Shown: one piece after another, positions 8,984 to 17,482 of the stretch
Layout: the number at the start of each line of letters is the position of its first letter
Position numbering within the stretch: position 1 is the stretch's first letter
Assembly (NCBI RefSeq): GCF_002896875.1
Contig: NZ_CP023278.1
Coordinates: forward strand, 3,472,001 to 3,536,000
Length of the DNA stretch: 64,000 nt
Origin: Nostoc sp. CENA543
GTDB taxonomy: Bacteria; Cyanobacteriota; Cyanobacteriia; Cyanobacteriales; Nostocaceae
Direction: 5' to 3'
Made by a program: the position numbers and the translations under genes
Notes under the pieces: generated by a model
Seen by the model: the letters and a program-made list of their open reading frames with translations, nothing else
Database searches by the model: none
Told to the model about the DNA's origin: nothing

Positions 8984-9487
8984 ATGATTTTAGTCACCGT
9001 TGGTACAGAACAATATCCTTTTAATCGCCTCATGCACTGGGTTGAGGTGTTATTACAAAGTGAATTAATTCAAGAAGAAATTGTGGTGCAGTACGGTAAT
9101 TCGACGATTTTACCTGCTGGTGCGAAGGTTTATCGTTTTCTCAAAGAAGAGAGTTTTCAAGATTTGATTCGTCAAGCACGAATTGTGATTGCTCACTGTG
9201 GTGAAGGAACTTTACTACTGTTGGATTCGTTGGATAAGCCTTATGTTTTGGTGGCGCGCAGTCAGGAGTTTCAAGAACACGTTGATGATCATCAAGTGGA
9301 ACTAGCTTTAGCACTATCGCAGATTAATGTTCCTATTGCTTGGTGTCCTGGTGATTTGGTGCGATTTTTACAGCAGCCTAGACAAGTATCGGTTGCTGAT
9401 GTCTCTAACGCTGTGGCGATCGCGCTTTGCAATAGTCTACAAAATCGTTTTGGTCAAACAAATACTCAATTACAGGTAGGTGTATAA
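8984..9487 (+). CDS. Alg13-like glycosyltransferase catalytic subunit (PssE type, GT28 C-terminal domain)
   Basis: A 167-residue protein equal to the nucleotide-sugar-binding half of a GT-B enzyme. VTVGTEQYPFNRLMHWVE opens the fold. IAHCGEGTLLLLDSLDKP (about 69-86) corresponds to the SHAGAGS-type donor loop of the GT28 family, with the variation AHCGEGT. It follows the Alg14-like gene and is predicted to dimerise with it at the membrane. Its stop is 2 bp before the STAS-transferase gene, so it is co-transcribed with the priming enzyme. Confidence 0.86.
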   Translation: MILVTVGTEQYPFNRLMHWVEVLLQSELIQEEIVVQYGNSTILPAGAKVYRFLKEESFQDLIRQARIVIAHCGEGTLLLLDSLDKPYVLVARSQEFQEHVDDHQVELALALSQINVPIAWCPGDLVRFLQQPRQVSVADVSNAVAIALCNSLQNRFGQTNTQLQVGV

Positions 9488-9489
9488 CA

Positions 9490-10491
9490 ATGGTAGCTTC
9501 TAACTCTTCAGCAAAATTAAGTCTTGTGACTACTCGCGTCAAAAATGTTTTATTAGTGCAGATGCCCCTCAGATTAACTGTGATTGAGGCGGTGGAATTT
9601 CGCGAGTTGTTTAAAACATTGGTAGCCGATTCTACTATTACCAAAATCATTTTAGATTGGGGGCAGACCACAATTATTGATAGTAGTGGTGTTGGGGCAA
9701 TGATTAGTAGCCTCAAATTAGCACAAACTAAAAAAATCGAATTGGTTTTATGGAGTGTTAACCAGCAGGTTCAATTAGCTTTTAGTTTAGTAGGGTTGGA
9801 TATACTCTTAAATATCGAAAACCATACAGAACCTACTACTCCTACTCTCAACCGCAAGTCGGAGAAGCGTCCACCCCTAACCCATCCTTCTGTGCGATCG
9901 CCTATTAAACGTGGCATTGATATTGTCGGTGCTATCTTGGGTTTGGGTGTGACAGGATTGTTATTTGTACCGATTGCGATCGCCATTAAGCTAGATAGTC
10001 CTGGGCCTATATTATTTAGTCAAATGCGCTGTGGTTGGATGGGACGCAAGTTTCGGATTTGGAAGTTCCGTTCAATGGTAACAAATGCAGAAGCCCTAAA
10101 AGCCACAATTCCTAACCAAGCTGCTGGTGCTTTTTTCAAGAATGATCATGATCCTAGAATCACCCGTGTTGGACGCTTTCTCCGTAAAACTAGTCTGGAT
10201 GAATTTCCCCAATTTTGGAATATTCTCATCGGCGATATGAGTTTAATTGGTACTCGTCCCCCAACTCCCGATGAATTAGAACAATACGAAATTAATAATT
10301 GGCAACGGCTAGATGTTAAACCCGGACTAAGCGGTGAATGGCAAGTAAATGGCCGCTCAAAAATTCGTAATTTTGAGGATGTAATTAAACTGGATTTACG
10401 TTATCAAGATAATTGGAGTTTGCTTTATGATTTAAAGCTAATTTTGAAAACGATTGTTGTTGTGTTCAACAAAGATTCAGGAGCAGTATAA
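9490..10491 (+). CDS. STAS domain fused to a bacterial sugar transferase (initiating phosphoglycosyl transferase)
   Basis: Two modules in 333 residues. Residues about 5-108 form a STAS (anti-sigma antagonist) domain with IIDSSGVGAM at 62-71; Ser65 or Ser66 fits the site phosphorylated by RsbW-type kinases. After a linker (about 109-136, rich in Pro, Thr and basic residues) comes a monotopic phosphoglycosyl transferase of the WcaJ/WbaP type. It has a hydrophobic segment (about 143-167), KFRSM (192-196), DEFPQFWNIL (237-246), GTRPP (254-258) and KPGLSGEWQVNGRS (277-290). The enzyme should start each repeat unit by moving a sugar phosphate to undecaprenyl phosphate. Next genes encode an RsbW-like kinase (7 bp later) and a free STAS protein, so direct control of synthesis by partner switching is inferred. 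Confidence 0.88.
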   Translation: MVASNSSAKLSLVTTRVKNVLLVQMPLRLTVIEAVEFRELFKTLVADSTITKIILDWGQTTIIDSSGVGAMISSLKLAQTKKIELVLWSVNQQVQLAFSLVGLDILLNIENHTEPTTPTLNRKSEKRPPLTHPSVRSPIKRGIDIVGAILGLGVTGLLFVPIAIAIKLDSPGPILFSQMRCGWMGRKFRIWKFRSMVTNAEALKATIPNQAAGAFFKNDHDPRITRVGRFLRKTSLDEFPQFWNILIGDMSLIGTRPPTPDELEQYEINNWQRLDVKPGLSGEWQVNGRSKIRNFEDVIKLDLRYQDNWSLLYDLKLILKTIVVVFNKDSGAV

Positions 10492-10498
10492 ATATTAA

Positions 10499-10972
10499 AT
10501 GAAATTAACCAAACCTGATGTGTTAATCCATGACTCTATCCTACAACTTGCCAGCGATCTAGATGCCATATCCACAATTGTAGAATGGTTTGAGCAATTC
10601 AACCACACCCCTGTAACTCATCAATTATGGCTAGAAGCCCAAACAGCTGTAATTGAGGGTTTTACAAATGCAGTACGCCATGCTCACTGCTACTTAAATC
10701 CTGAGACTCCTGTGGATATAAATGTACAAATCTCTGAGGAATTATTCCATGTCTGTATTTGGGATCAAGGAGATATTTTTGATTTTGAACTAGCTTTAGA
10801 AAATTTTCATCGAGAAGTTAGCGATCGCGCATTTAATCCCTTAGTCCACGAATCTCACTGGGGGTGCATTTTTTTACTAAAACTTAGAAAAGAATATGGT
10901 TGGACAATTAGCTACACTCGCGAATCAGGAGATAGAAATTGCCTATCTTTGAAAAAGCCTTTAATTAATTAA
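10499..10972 (+). CDS. RsbW/SpoIIAB-like anti-sigma serine kinase (HATPase_c)
   Basis: A 157-residue stand-alone GHKL ATPase. The N-box is AVIEGFTNAVRHAH (50-63; Glu53 and Asn57 would coordinate Mg-ATP), the G1 box is WDQGD (88-92), and the glycine lid is reduced to HWGCIFLLKL (120-129). In partner switching such a kinase phosphorylates the serine of a STAS protein and alternatively binds a sigma factor or other target. It sits between two genes encoding STAS domains with DSSG motifs, 7 bp after the fusion gene. The degenerate lid makes activity slightly uncertain, but the fold assignment is good. Nostoc punctiforme has a described partner-switching system for hormogonia; orthology was not tested. 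Confidence 0.83.
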   Translation: MKLTKPDVLIHDSILQLASDLDAISTIVEWFEQFNHTPVTHQLWLEAQTAVIEGFTNAVRHAHCYLNPETPVDINVQISEELFHVCIWDQGDIFDFELALENFHREVSDRAFNPLVHESHWGCIFLLKLRKEYGWTISYTRESGDRNCLSLKKPLIN

Positions 10973-11069
10973 TATCTGGAATTAAATCATGTGTAAAATA
11001 ATTCCAACTTAATACTATATTGACTAGTATTAATCAGTATTTAGCAAAAATTGTTTTTCAGGGATAAAT

Positions 11070-11399
11070 ATGAATCACAAAGAGAAAGTAAAAGTTATTC
11101 AGCCTCGTGGAATTTTTGATGGTAGAAGAGGTAGAAAAGTTTATCAAGAAGTTATGGACTCGATTGATAAACATATCGAAACAGTTTTAGTTGACTGTCA
11201 AGATATTCAATTTATGGATAGTTCTGGGTTTGGAACTTTGCTTTTGACACTAAAAACCGTAAGGCAAAAGAAGGGAAGACTAGTTCTTTGTTCACTCAAT
11301 GAGCAAATTAGAATGATTCTCGAACTTAGTGATACAGCAAATATTTTTGAGGTGTTTCCTGACCACTCATCTTTTATTGCCACCGTACCTCAACAATAA
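11070..11399 (+). CDS. STAS-domain anti-sigma factor antagonist (SpoIIAA/RsbV-like)
   Basis: The 109 residues make a complete single STAS domain. FMDSSGFGTLLLTLKTVRQK (48-67) carries the expected phosphoserine (Ser51 or Ser52), and LNEQIRMILELSDTANIFEV is the usual C-terminal helix-strand pair. It should be phosphorylated by the RsbW-like kinase encoded upstream and dephosphorylated by the PP2C protein encoded convergently at 11784-12953. It lies 97 bp downstream of the kinase gene and is followed by a strong hairpin at 11475-11519, which probably ends the assembly run. Confidence 0.88.
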   Translation: MNHKEKVKVIQPRGIFDGRRGRKVYQEVMDSIDKHIETVLVDCQDIQFMDSSGFGTLLLTLKTVRQKKGRLVLCSLNEQIRMILELSDTANIFEVFPDHSSFIATVPQQ

Positions 11400-11474
11400 G
11401 CAGCTAGATAATATAGTTCAAATTACACGTAATAATCTCTGTTTTTTATATGAACAGGGGTTATTTATAATTTC

Positions 11475-11519
11475 TAATGATTGTAGAGAGATAGAATCAC
11501 TACCTCTCTACAATCATTA
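11475..11519 (+). terminator. Strong hairpin after the STAS gene
   Basis: A perfect 16-bp stem (TAATGATTGTAGAGAG at 11475-11490 against its complement at 11504-11519) encloses a 13-nt loop. It starts 76 bp after the STAS stop, between converging genes. No T-run follows directly, so it may be factor-assisted or mainly an RNA-protecting structure. Confidence 0.6.
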
Positions 11520-11551
11520 TTTGTAGAGTATATTTCATGCTTAATATATCT

Positions 11552-11670
11552 ATTATAGCGGTTCCCAGTTAAGTGAGGTACAGATAATATTTTGCAACGC
11601 AGAGGGGCGCGGAGTAAATCGCAGAGTTACACAGAGATTTGTACCTCAGCAGACTAGGAAACGCTATAAT
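11552..11670. repeat. MITE-like element with about 30-bp terminal inverted repeats
   Basis: The left end ATTATAGCGGTTCCCAG...TGAGGTAC and the right end GTACCTCA...CTAGGAAACGCTATAAT are imperfect inverted repeats. The interior includes the CGCAGAG-type sequence often seen scattered in cyanobacterial genomes. It has no coding capacity. It fills much of the 384-bp gap between the converging STAS and phosphatase genes. Confidence 0.7.
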
Positions 11671-11783
11671 ATGGAAATTCCACACAAAAAAATTATCTTT
11701 GTACTGAGTAAAGTCGGATTTTAAAACCGCTATCAAAATTTAATAATCATCTGGAATAACCAGATGATTAATTATCAGATTAA

Positions 11784-12953
11784 TTAGCTCAAATTAATTT
11801 CTATTAAAGAGCAGTCATCAGTAAAATTTGGACTATTACTTTGCATCTTGATCTTTGTTAAAATCAAGTCTAAATCAGATTCGGATGAATCATTACATAA
11901 ATGTAATAAATTCACTAATCCCCTCAAACCCCACATACTACCATCAGATATTTCAACTTCATAAATTCCATCGCTAAAAACATAGAGTTTACTAGATGCT
12001 GGAATATCGCATACAGCATGATGATATTCTGTTTGTGTAAAAGCACCAATGGGTAAACTAGGCGTGCATAATTGTTTGACTTCTAAACCAGATTGTTCTG
12101 AGGGGGAAAACAGTAAAGCTGGAGGATGTCCTGCACTAGCGTAAGTTAGCTGATGAGAACTGCGGTTAAAAACACCATACCAAATTGTAAAGTATTGAGC
12201 ATTGTGCTTATCCATTTGAAAGACTTCATTCAAATATTGCAATACTTCAGATGGGTGGTGGAGTTTAGCTTGAGGTAGAGAACGCGATCGCAATAAATTA
12301 TGTATAGAAATTGACGGTAGTGCTGCTGCTAGTCCATGTCCAGAAACATCAAGTAAATAAATAACTAAATTTTCATCGTCTAACCAATAGTAATCAAAAC
12401 AATCACCACCTAATTGTCGAGATGGTAAGAACCGATAGTCGATAGTAACGGCTCCTGACATCGGTGCAGGCAAAATCGATGTGACATAATCAGCAGCCTC
12501 TTTCAGTTCTATTTCTAAAAGCTGTTTTTGGACTTTTAAATCTTTCGCTAATCTTTGTAGTTCTCGATTGGCTTGATATAATCTTAATCCAGCTCGGACG
12601 CGTGCTTTTAATTCACTCATCTCGATAGGTTTACTCAAAAAATCATCTGCACCTGTATCTAAACCTTCAACTCTGTCTTCTACAGATGTTCTAGAAGTCA
12701 ATAAAATAAAAAAGGTAGTTGCTAGCAATGGTTGAGATTTAATTTCTCTGCACACTTCTAAGCCGTCCATTTCATCCATTTGCCAATCACAAATAATAAT
12801 CGCCGGATGATATTTATGTGCTTTTTCCAATCCTTGGATACCACTAGCAGCAAGAATTACTTCATATCCTTGTTCTTCTAATGTTCCTTTGATAATGAGT
12901 TGGATAACACGATCATCATCAATTACTAAAATTTTGACTTTGGAATCAGACAT
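11784..12953 (-). CDS. Response regulator with PP2C-type phosphatase output (RsbU/SpoIIE-like)
   Basis: Residues about 6-125 are a receiver domain with acidic residues at IDDD (11-14), phospho-acceptor Asp56 in ICDWQMDEMDG and Lys108 in LSKPIE. A helical linker (about 125-155) leads to a PP2C/SpoIIE phosphatase domain with metal ligands in LGGDCFD (Asp184) and LLDVSGHGLA (Asp202) and a late SDGIYE motif. Such proteins dephosphorylate STAS antagonists and reactivate them. The STAS proteins at 9490-10491 and 11070-11399 are the obvious substrates. The hybrid kinase gene upstream on the same strand is the likely phosphodonor. This gene lies between the inverted 100-bp repeat copies. Confidence 0.88.
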   Translation of the reverse strand: MSDSKVKILVIDDDRVIQLIIKGTLEEQGYEVILAASGIQGLEKAHKYHPAIIICDWQMDEMDGLEVCREIKSQPLLATTFFILLTSRTSVEDRVEGLDTGADDFLSKPIEMSELKARVRAGLRLYQANRELQRLAKDLKVQKQLLEIELKEAADYVTSILPAPMSGAVTIDYRFLPSRQLGGDCFDYYWLDDENLVIYLLDVSGHGLAAALPSISIHNLLRSRSLPQAKLHHPSEVLQYLNEVFQMDKHNAQYFTIWYGVFNRSSHQLTYASAGHPPALLFSPSEQSGLEVKQLCTPSLPIGAFTQTEYHHAVCDIPASSKLYVFSDGIYEVEISDGSMWGLRGLVNLLHLCNDSSESDLDLILTKIKMQSNSPNFTDDCSLIEINLS

Positions 12954-13021
12954 TGTAGGATTGGGGAAAAAATTTAGAATTCAAATTTCAAGAATTTGGT
13001 TAACGGTTAACCGTTGGCTAT

Positions 13022-13121
13022 TGACTGTTGACTAATGTACGGGCGGGTTTAACCAAAATATCTGTTTGACAACGTGAATCTCTCACTGAACCCGCCCCTA
13101 CTGACTATTGACTATTGACTG
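13022..13121 (-). repeat. 100-bp MITE-like repeat, copy B (inverted relative to copy A)
   Basis: This is the reverse complement of 3923-4022 with no difference found by eye over 100 bp. It lies in the spacer between the phosphatase and hybrid kinase genes and is followed by further AGTCAAT-type heptamers to about 13156. Those heptamers provide the stop codon of the kinase gene. Confidence 0.85.
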
Positions 13122-13146
13122 TTGACTATTGACTATTGACTAATGA

Positions 13147-16100
13147 CTAATGACCCTTGACTAAAAGAAATTGGAGAGCATTAACAACATTGTTATACTC
13201 CCTTTCTAGTTGATCAACCAGACTAGATAATTGCTCTAATGTTTGTTTATCTGCTACATCTTCTATGTTGGCGCAGAGTTTTCCGAGATTGAGTGCGCCA
13301 ATACTAACACTAGGCGATCGCAAAGCATGAGAAGCTTTTTTCAACTTGTCACGCTCTCCCGCAGCTAAAGCGTCTTTAATCTGTTGCACAGTTGCTGGGG
13401 TATCTTCTAGGTAGATCTGGATGACTTCCGCAATCATGTTATCGGCTTCGTTACCGCCTATTTGACGTAAATACGCTATGGTTTTCAGGTCAATCACCGA
13501 TTCTAAAGGAGGAAAACTACAGTCAACCTCACTTGTACAAGAATGTGGAGTTTCTGGTGTAGGGGATAGGTTATCTTTCACCATTGGCTGTGCAACTTGC
13601 TCTATGAAGTTTGATGTAATTTTTGAGACTTGATAATGCTCATAACCGAATTTTTTTAGGACGGCTTCTATCGCTTCTACACTAATGGGTTTACTGATGT
13701 AATCGTTCATCCCCGCTTGCAAGCATTGCTGACAATCTTCCGGGCGGGCATGGGCTGTCATGGCAATAATCCAAGGTTGGACTGTAGGAGAAAAATCTGT
13801 GCGAATCCGATGAGTTGTTTCCCAGCCATCCATTTCTGGCATTTGGATGTCCATAAACACCACATCATAGATTTGTCTTTGTAAAGCTTCTAAGGCCTCA
13901 CAACCATTATTAGCCACATCTACGCGATAACCTAGCCGATGTAGCATTTTAATGGCAATCTTTTGATTGACTAACACATCCTCAACTAGCAAAATCTTGA
14001 ATGGTAAAATTTCGGCTAACTGATGATCAATGTTGGGTAGGATCGATTTTGGCAACCGGGAGTATGAGGGAAGAACAACTGAAGAATTTGACTGTTTTAC
14101 CCAACTACCACGCACGATTTGTAAGAGTGTGTTATGTAGCTGATACTGTCTGACAGGTTTTTGCAAAAAGGCAGTAAACTCTGCTGCGATTTGTTTGACT
14201 TCTAAGGTTTGTTTCCCTTTAGAACTCAACATCACTAAAGGTAAATTTTGATATTTGGGTAAGGCACGAATCTTGGCTATCAGGTTGAGGCTGTTGATGC
14301 TGGGGCTATCAATATCCAAGATAGCCAAATTTAAGGGTGTCTGTTCCCACAAGCAATGCAGGGCAGCAGTTTGAGAATCTACGACTTGGACGGATAATCC
14401 TAAAGTTTGAAGTTGTAAGCTTAAGCATTGACGCAAGTTAGCATTGCCTACCGCTAGTAATATGCGTCTGCCCACTAGTTCCGGATCAGCATCGAGGTAA
14501 TTATCAATATCGTGAGATTGGACAGGGAAAATGGCTGTGAAATGGAATTTAGAACCAAGGTTGATTTCACTGTCTACCCACATTCTGCCGCCCATGATTT
14601 CGCACAAACGCTTGCTGATGGCTAATCCTAAACCAGTACCGCCATAACGTCTGGTCATGGAAGCATCTACTTGACTAAAGGGCTTAAACAGTCGATGCAG
14701 ACGATCGCTAGGTATACCGATACCTGTATCTTGGATAGTGAATTGGCATTCATATCTGTTGTTCAGCAATGGCCGGGCGGCGATCGCCACCAGAATTTCT
14801 CCTTCATTGGTAAATTTGACGGCGTTGCTGACTAAGTTCCAGAGAATTTGACGCAGGCGGGTAATATCACCAATAATTTGTGTGGGTGTGTCTGATGACA
14901 GTTGATACATCAGTTCAATCCCTTTGGAAGCAGCTTGCGGTGCTAACAAATCTAAAGCTTCTTCAACGCAGGTACGTAACTCGAAGGGCTGTGCTTCTAA
15001 CTCTAGGTTGCCAGATTCAATCTTAGAAAAGTCGAGAATATCATTGATGATTGTCAATAAAGCACTACCACTATTACGGATAGTTTCTACATAATCTAGT
15101 TGCTCAGGGTTCAAAGTCGTATCTAACAGTAGCCCAGTCATACCAATAATCGCATTCATGGGAGTGCGAATTTCATGACTCATGGTGGCGAGGAAGTTAC
15201 TTTTAGCCATGTTGGCAGTTTCTGCTGCTTGCTTGGCTTGGTTGAGTTCTTCATTTTGCCGTGCGAGGAGTTCGGTTTGTTGGCTGGCTTGAGATAGTAA
15301 CTGGGCTTGATGCAGGGCTATACCCATTTGATCTGCTAAGTGTTTGAGCAGATCCAGTTCTAGTTCAGTCCATTGTCTGGGGCGATCGCATTGATGGGCA
15401 ATCAATAAACCCCACAAATTATCCCGTACCAAAATCGGCACGACTAGATTGGCCTTGACTTGAAATCGCTGTAAAAATTCTATATGGCAAGCTTGAAATC
15501 CTGCTTGCTCTATATCAGTAATAGTAGTGATATTGCCAGCACGATACCAGTCAAGATATCCTTTCCTGAGACAAGGATCATTAATATCTTGATCCAGAGT
15601 TACTGACCATCCAGGAACAACAGCTTCCTCCACCACTTTACCAGACCCATCAGGGTTGATGCGGAAAATGAGGACGCGATCGGCCTGCAAAATCTTCTGT
15701 ACTTCTGTGACTGTTGTTTGCAGAATTTTTTCTAGTTTTAAGGACTGACGAATTTCTTCAGTCATTTGCTTTAATAACAAAGCTCTTTGGTATTGCTGCT
15801 TCAGTTCTGTTTCAGCTTGTTTGCGTTCGGTAATATCTAAATGTGTTCCCACCATTCTCAAAGCTTTTCCTTGGGAATCAGTGCTGACTAATTTACCTCG
15901 GTCTAAAATCCACTTCCATTCTCCAGATTTAGATAGTAAACGCATTTCCGCTTCATATACGGGGGTTTCTCCGCAAATGTGGGCTTTTAGTTGTCGTTGC
16001 ATTCGGGGGAAATCCTCTGGATGAATCAACCGATTTCTCAGTTGAACCCCTATCCTTTCCATCTCTTCTGGGGCGTAACCTAGCATAGTGAAGCAACGTG

Positions 16101-17133
16101 AACTGCGGTAAATTTCTCCAGTTACTAAGTTCCAATCCCAAATGCCTTCAGCCACAGCATCTAGAGCGAGTTTTAACCGTTCTTCACTCAATTTCACCGC
16201 ATTTTCTGCTTTTTTTCTTTCGGTAACATCACGATATTTCCACAGATGACCGTATAAATGGCCATCCAGTATGATAGGAATATAATCTTGTTCCAAGATT
16301 CGTCCATCTCGTAACTGCCATTCTTGATGGAGAACGATTTTGTCTTGCTTGATGACTTCCTGCAAATGACAAATAAATTGCTCTGGTTGGGTAAACAGGT
16401 ATTGGCTATTCTCAGCTATCTGTTGACAGTCCTGACCCTGCAAGGCTTCAGGGGTGTGGAGAATACCAAACTGCCGACAGAATTCCTGATTAGTCAGTAA
16501 AATTCCTCTGTTTTCATCTTCTAGCAAGATGCCGATTTGTAAACTTTCAATCAGTTGGCTCAATAATAAGACTGTGGCGCGTAATTCTACCTGTTGAGAT
16601 TTAAGTTGTGTGGTGAGTTTTTGGGCATCTGCCAAAGCAGTGTTTTGGGCTTGCAATAGAAACAGATTATCTAGAACAGAGTCATACAGAGGGAAATCGT
16701 TGATACTCAGATCTAAGTTTTTGAGATCAGCAATATCGGTGATGTGAGGAGAAGCCAGAAACAAGAGGGAATCAGAGGCTTCTAGATACAGCATTTGTCC
16801 TTTGAACTGGATTTCTTTGTGCTGAGGTCGCAATAAAAACACTGAGCGCGATCGCTGTTTCATCGATTCAAAGTTTACTAAGCGGTTGGGGCGATGAATC
16901 TGGAAATGTTCGATCAGTGAACTTCCAAGTAATGTAATGGGTGCAAAAATACGCTGAATCCTTTCACTCACCTGTACAATCTTCATCTCACGATTGATGA
17001 TCAAATGGAAGGGAAATAGAGTCACAAATTGTTCATATGTCAGACTAAATTGTTTGATATCATCATTTATTTCACTAGTCATAGAAGGGTAATTAATTTG
17101 GATTAAATTTTCAAAATCAGTATTCATACGCAA
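13147..17133 (-). CDS. HNOBA-PAS-PAS-GAF hybrid histidine kinase with two receivers and an Hpt domain
   Basis: A 1328-residue sensor kinase. Residues about 36-175 match the HNOBA (heme-NO-binding-associated) domain: FPFHLIINREMKIVQVSERI, KGQMLYLEASDSLLFLASP and the connector FLLQAQNTALADAQKL. Then come two PAS/PAC domains (about 190-440), a GAF domain (about 455-615), HisKA with HEIRTPMN (about 650) and a HATPase. The first receiver (about 885-1005) lacks the acidic pair. The second is intact (LLVEDVLVNQK, then MDIQMPEMDG), and a C-terminal Hpt carries the histidine in ASHALRSPS. No H-NOX gene is adjacent. The chain His-Asp-His suggests transfer to a separate receiver, most simply the neighbouring receiver-PP2C protein. 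The last residue and stop come from heptameric repeats. Confidence 0.88.
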   Translation of the reverse strand: MRMNTDFENLIQINYPSMTSEINDDIKQFSLTYEQFVTLFPFHLIINREMKIVQVSERIQRIFAPITLLGSSLIEHFQIHRPNRLVNFESMKQRSRSVFLLRPQHKEIQFKGQMLYLEASDSLLFLASPHITDIADLKNLDLSINDFPLYDSVLDNLFLLQAQNTALADAQKLTTQLKSQQVELRATVLLLSQLIESLQIGILLEDENRGILLTNQEFCRQFGILHTPEALQGQDCQQIAENSQYLFTQPEQFICHLQEVIKQDKIVLHQEWQLRDGRILEQDYIPIILDGHLYGHLWKYRDVTERKKAENAVKLSEERLKLALDAVAEGIWDWNLVTGEIYRSSRCFTMLGYAPEEMERIGVQLRNRLIHPEDFPRMQRQLKAHICGETPVYEAEMRLLSKSGEWKWILDRGKLVSTDSQGKALRMVGTHLDITERKQAETELKQQYQRALLLKQMTEEIRQSLKLEKILQTTVTEVQKILQADRVLIFRINPDGSGKVVEEAVVPGWSVTLDQDINDPCLRKGYLDWYRAGNITTITDIEQAGFQACHIEFLQRFQVKANLVVPILVRDNLWGLLIAHQCDRPRQWTELELDLLKHLADQMGIALHQAQLLSQASQQTELLARQNEELNQAKQAAETANMAKSNFLATMSHEIRTPMNAIIGMTGLLLDTTLNPEQLDYVETIRNSGSALLTIINDILDFSKIESGNLELEAQPFELRTCVEEALDLLAPQAASKGIELMYQLSSDTPTQIIGDITRLRQILWNLVSNAVKFTNEGEILVAIAARPLLNNRYECQFTIQDTGIGIPSDRLHRLFKPFSQVDASMTRRYGGTGLGLAISKRLCEIMGGRMWVDSEINLGSKFHFTAIFPVQSHDIDNYLDADPELVGRRILLAVGNANLRQCLSLQLQTLGLSVQVVDSQTAALHCLWEQTPLNLAILDIDSPSINSLNLIAKIRALPKYQNLPLVMLSSKGKQTLEVKQIAAEFTAFLQKPVRQYQLHNTLLQIVRGSWVKQSNSSVVLPSYSRLPKSILPNIDHQLAEILPFKILLVEDVLVNQKIAIKMLHRLGYRVDVANNGCEALEALQRQIYDVVFMDIQMPEMDGWETTHRIRTDFSPTVQPWIIAMTAHARPEDCQQCLQAGMNDYISKPISVEAIEAVLKKFGYEHYQVSKITSNFIEQVAQPMVKDNLSPTPETPHSCTSEVDCSFPPLESVIDLKTIAYLRQIGGNEADNMIAEVIQIYLEDTPATVQQIKDALAAGERDKLKKASHALRSPSVSIGALNLGKLCANIEDVADKQTLEQLSSLVDQLEREYNNVVNALQFLLVKGH

Positions 17134-17482
17134 GCAAAATAGGTTTTATAAAACTCGTTTTTTGAATGATAAATAATTCAGTATTTATCAGTAATCATTG
17201 AAAATAATTGTTTTATTTAAATCAGTAAAAACTGAGAATATGTTCCCAGGAATTGATGTTTGTCGCCCATGCTGTTGATGTGTTTCTCAATACTTCTATC
17301 TTGTACGATAAATTTTAAATGTCAATTGTAATCATACAGTCTAGCCATAGTATCTATCTGTATCTGTGTCTGAAAGTATTAACTAATAAATATAAAATGA
17401 TGATGTCATCATAGCTATTATTTTGGGAATAATACCGTTATCCACATCATGAGTTATCAAGATACGACGAGGACTATCATTT
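17134..17482. promoter_or_regulatory. Divergent promoter region between two giant kinase genes
   Basis: This 349-bp AT-rich gap separates the HNOBA kinase (minus) and the HstK-type kinase (plus). I see no coding frame or repeat element and no operator I can name. Both genes must be initiated here. Confidence 0.4.

Noticed and set aside
11329-11526. A 65-codon frame overlapping the free STAS gene
   Set aside because: It is a shifted frame of the STAS gene extended through the terminator hairpin.
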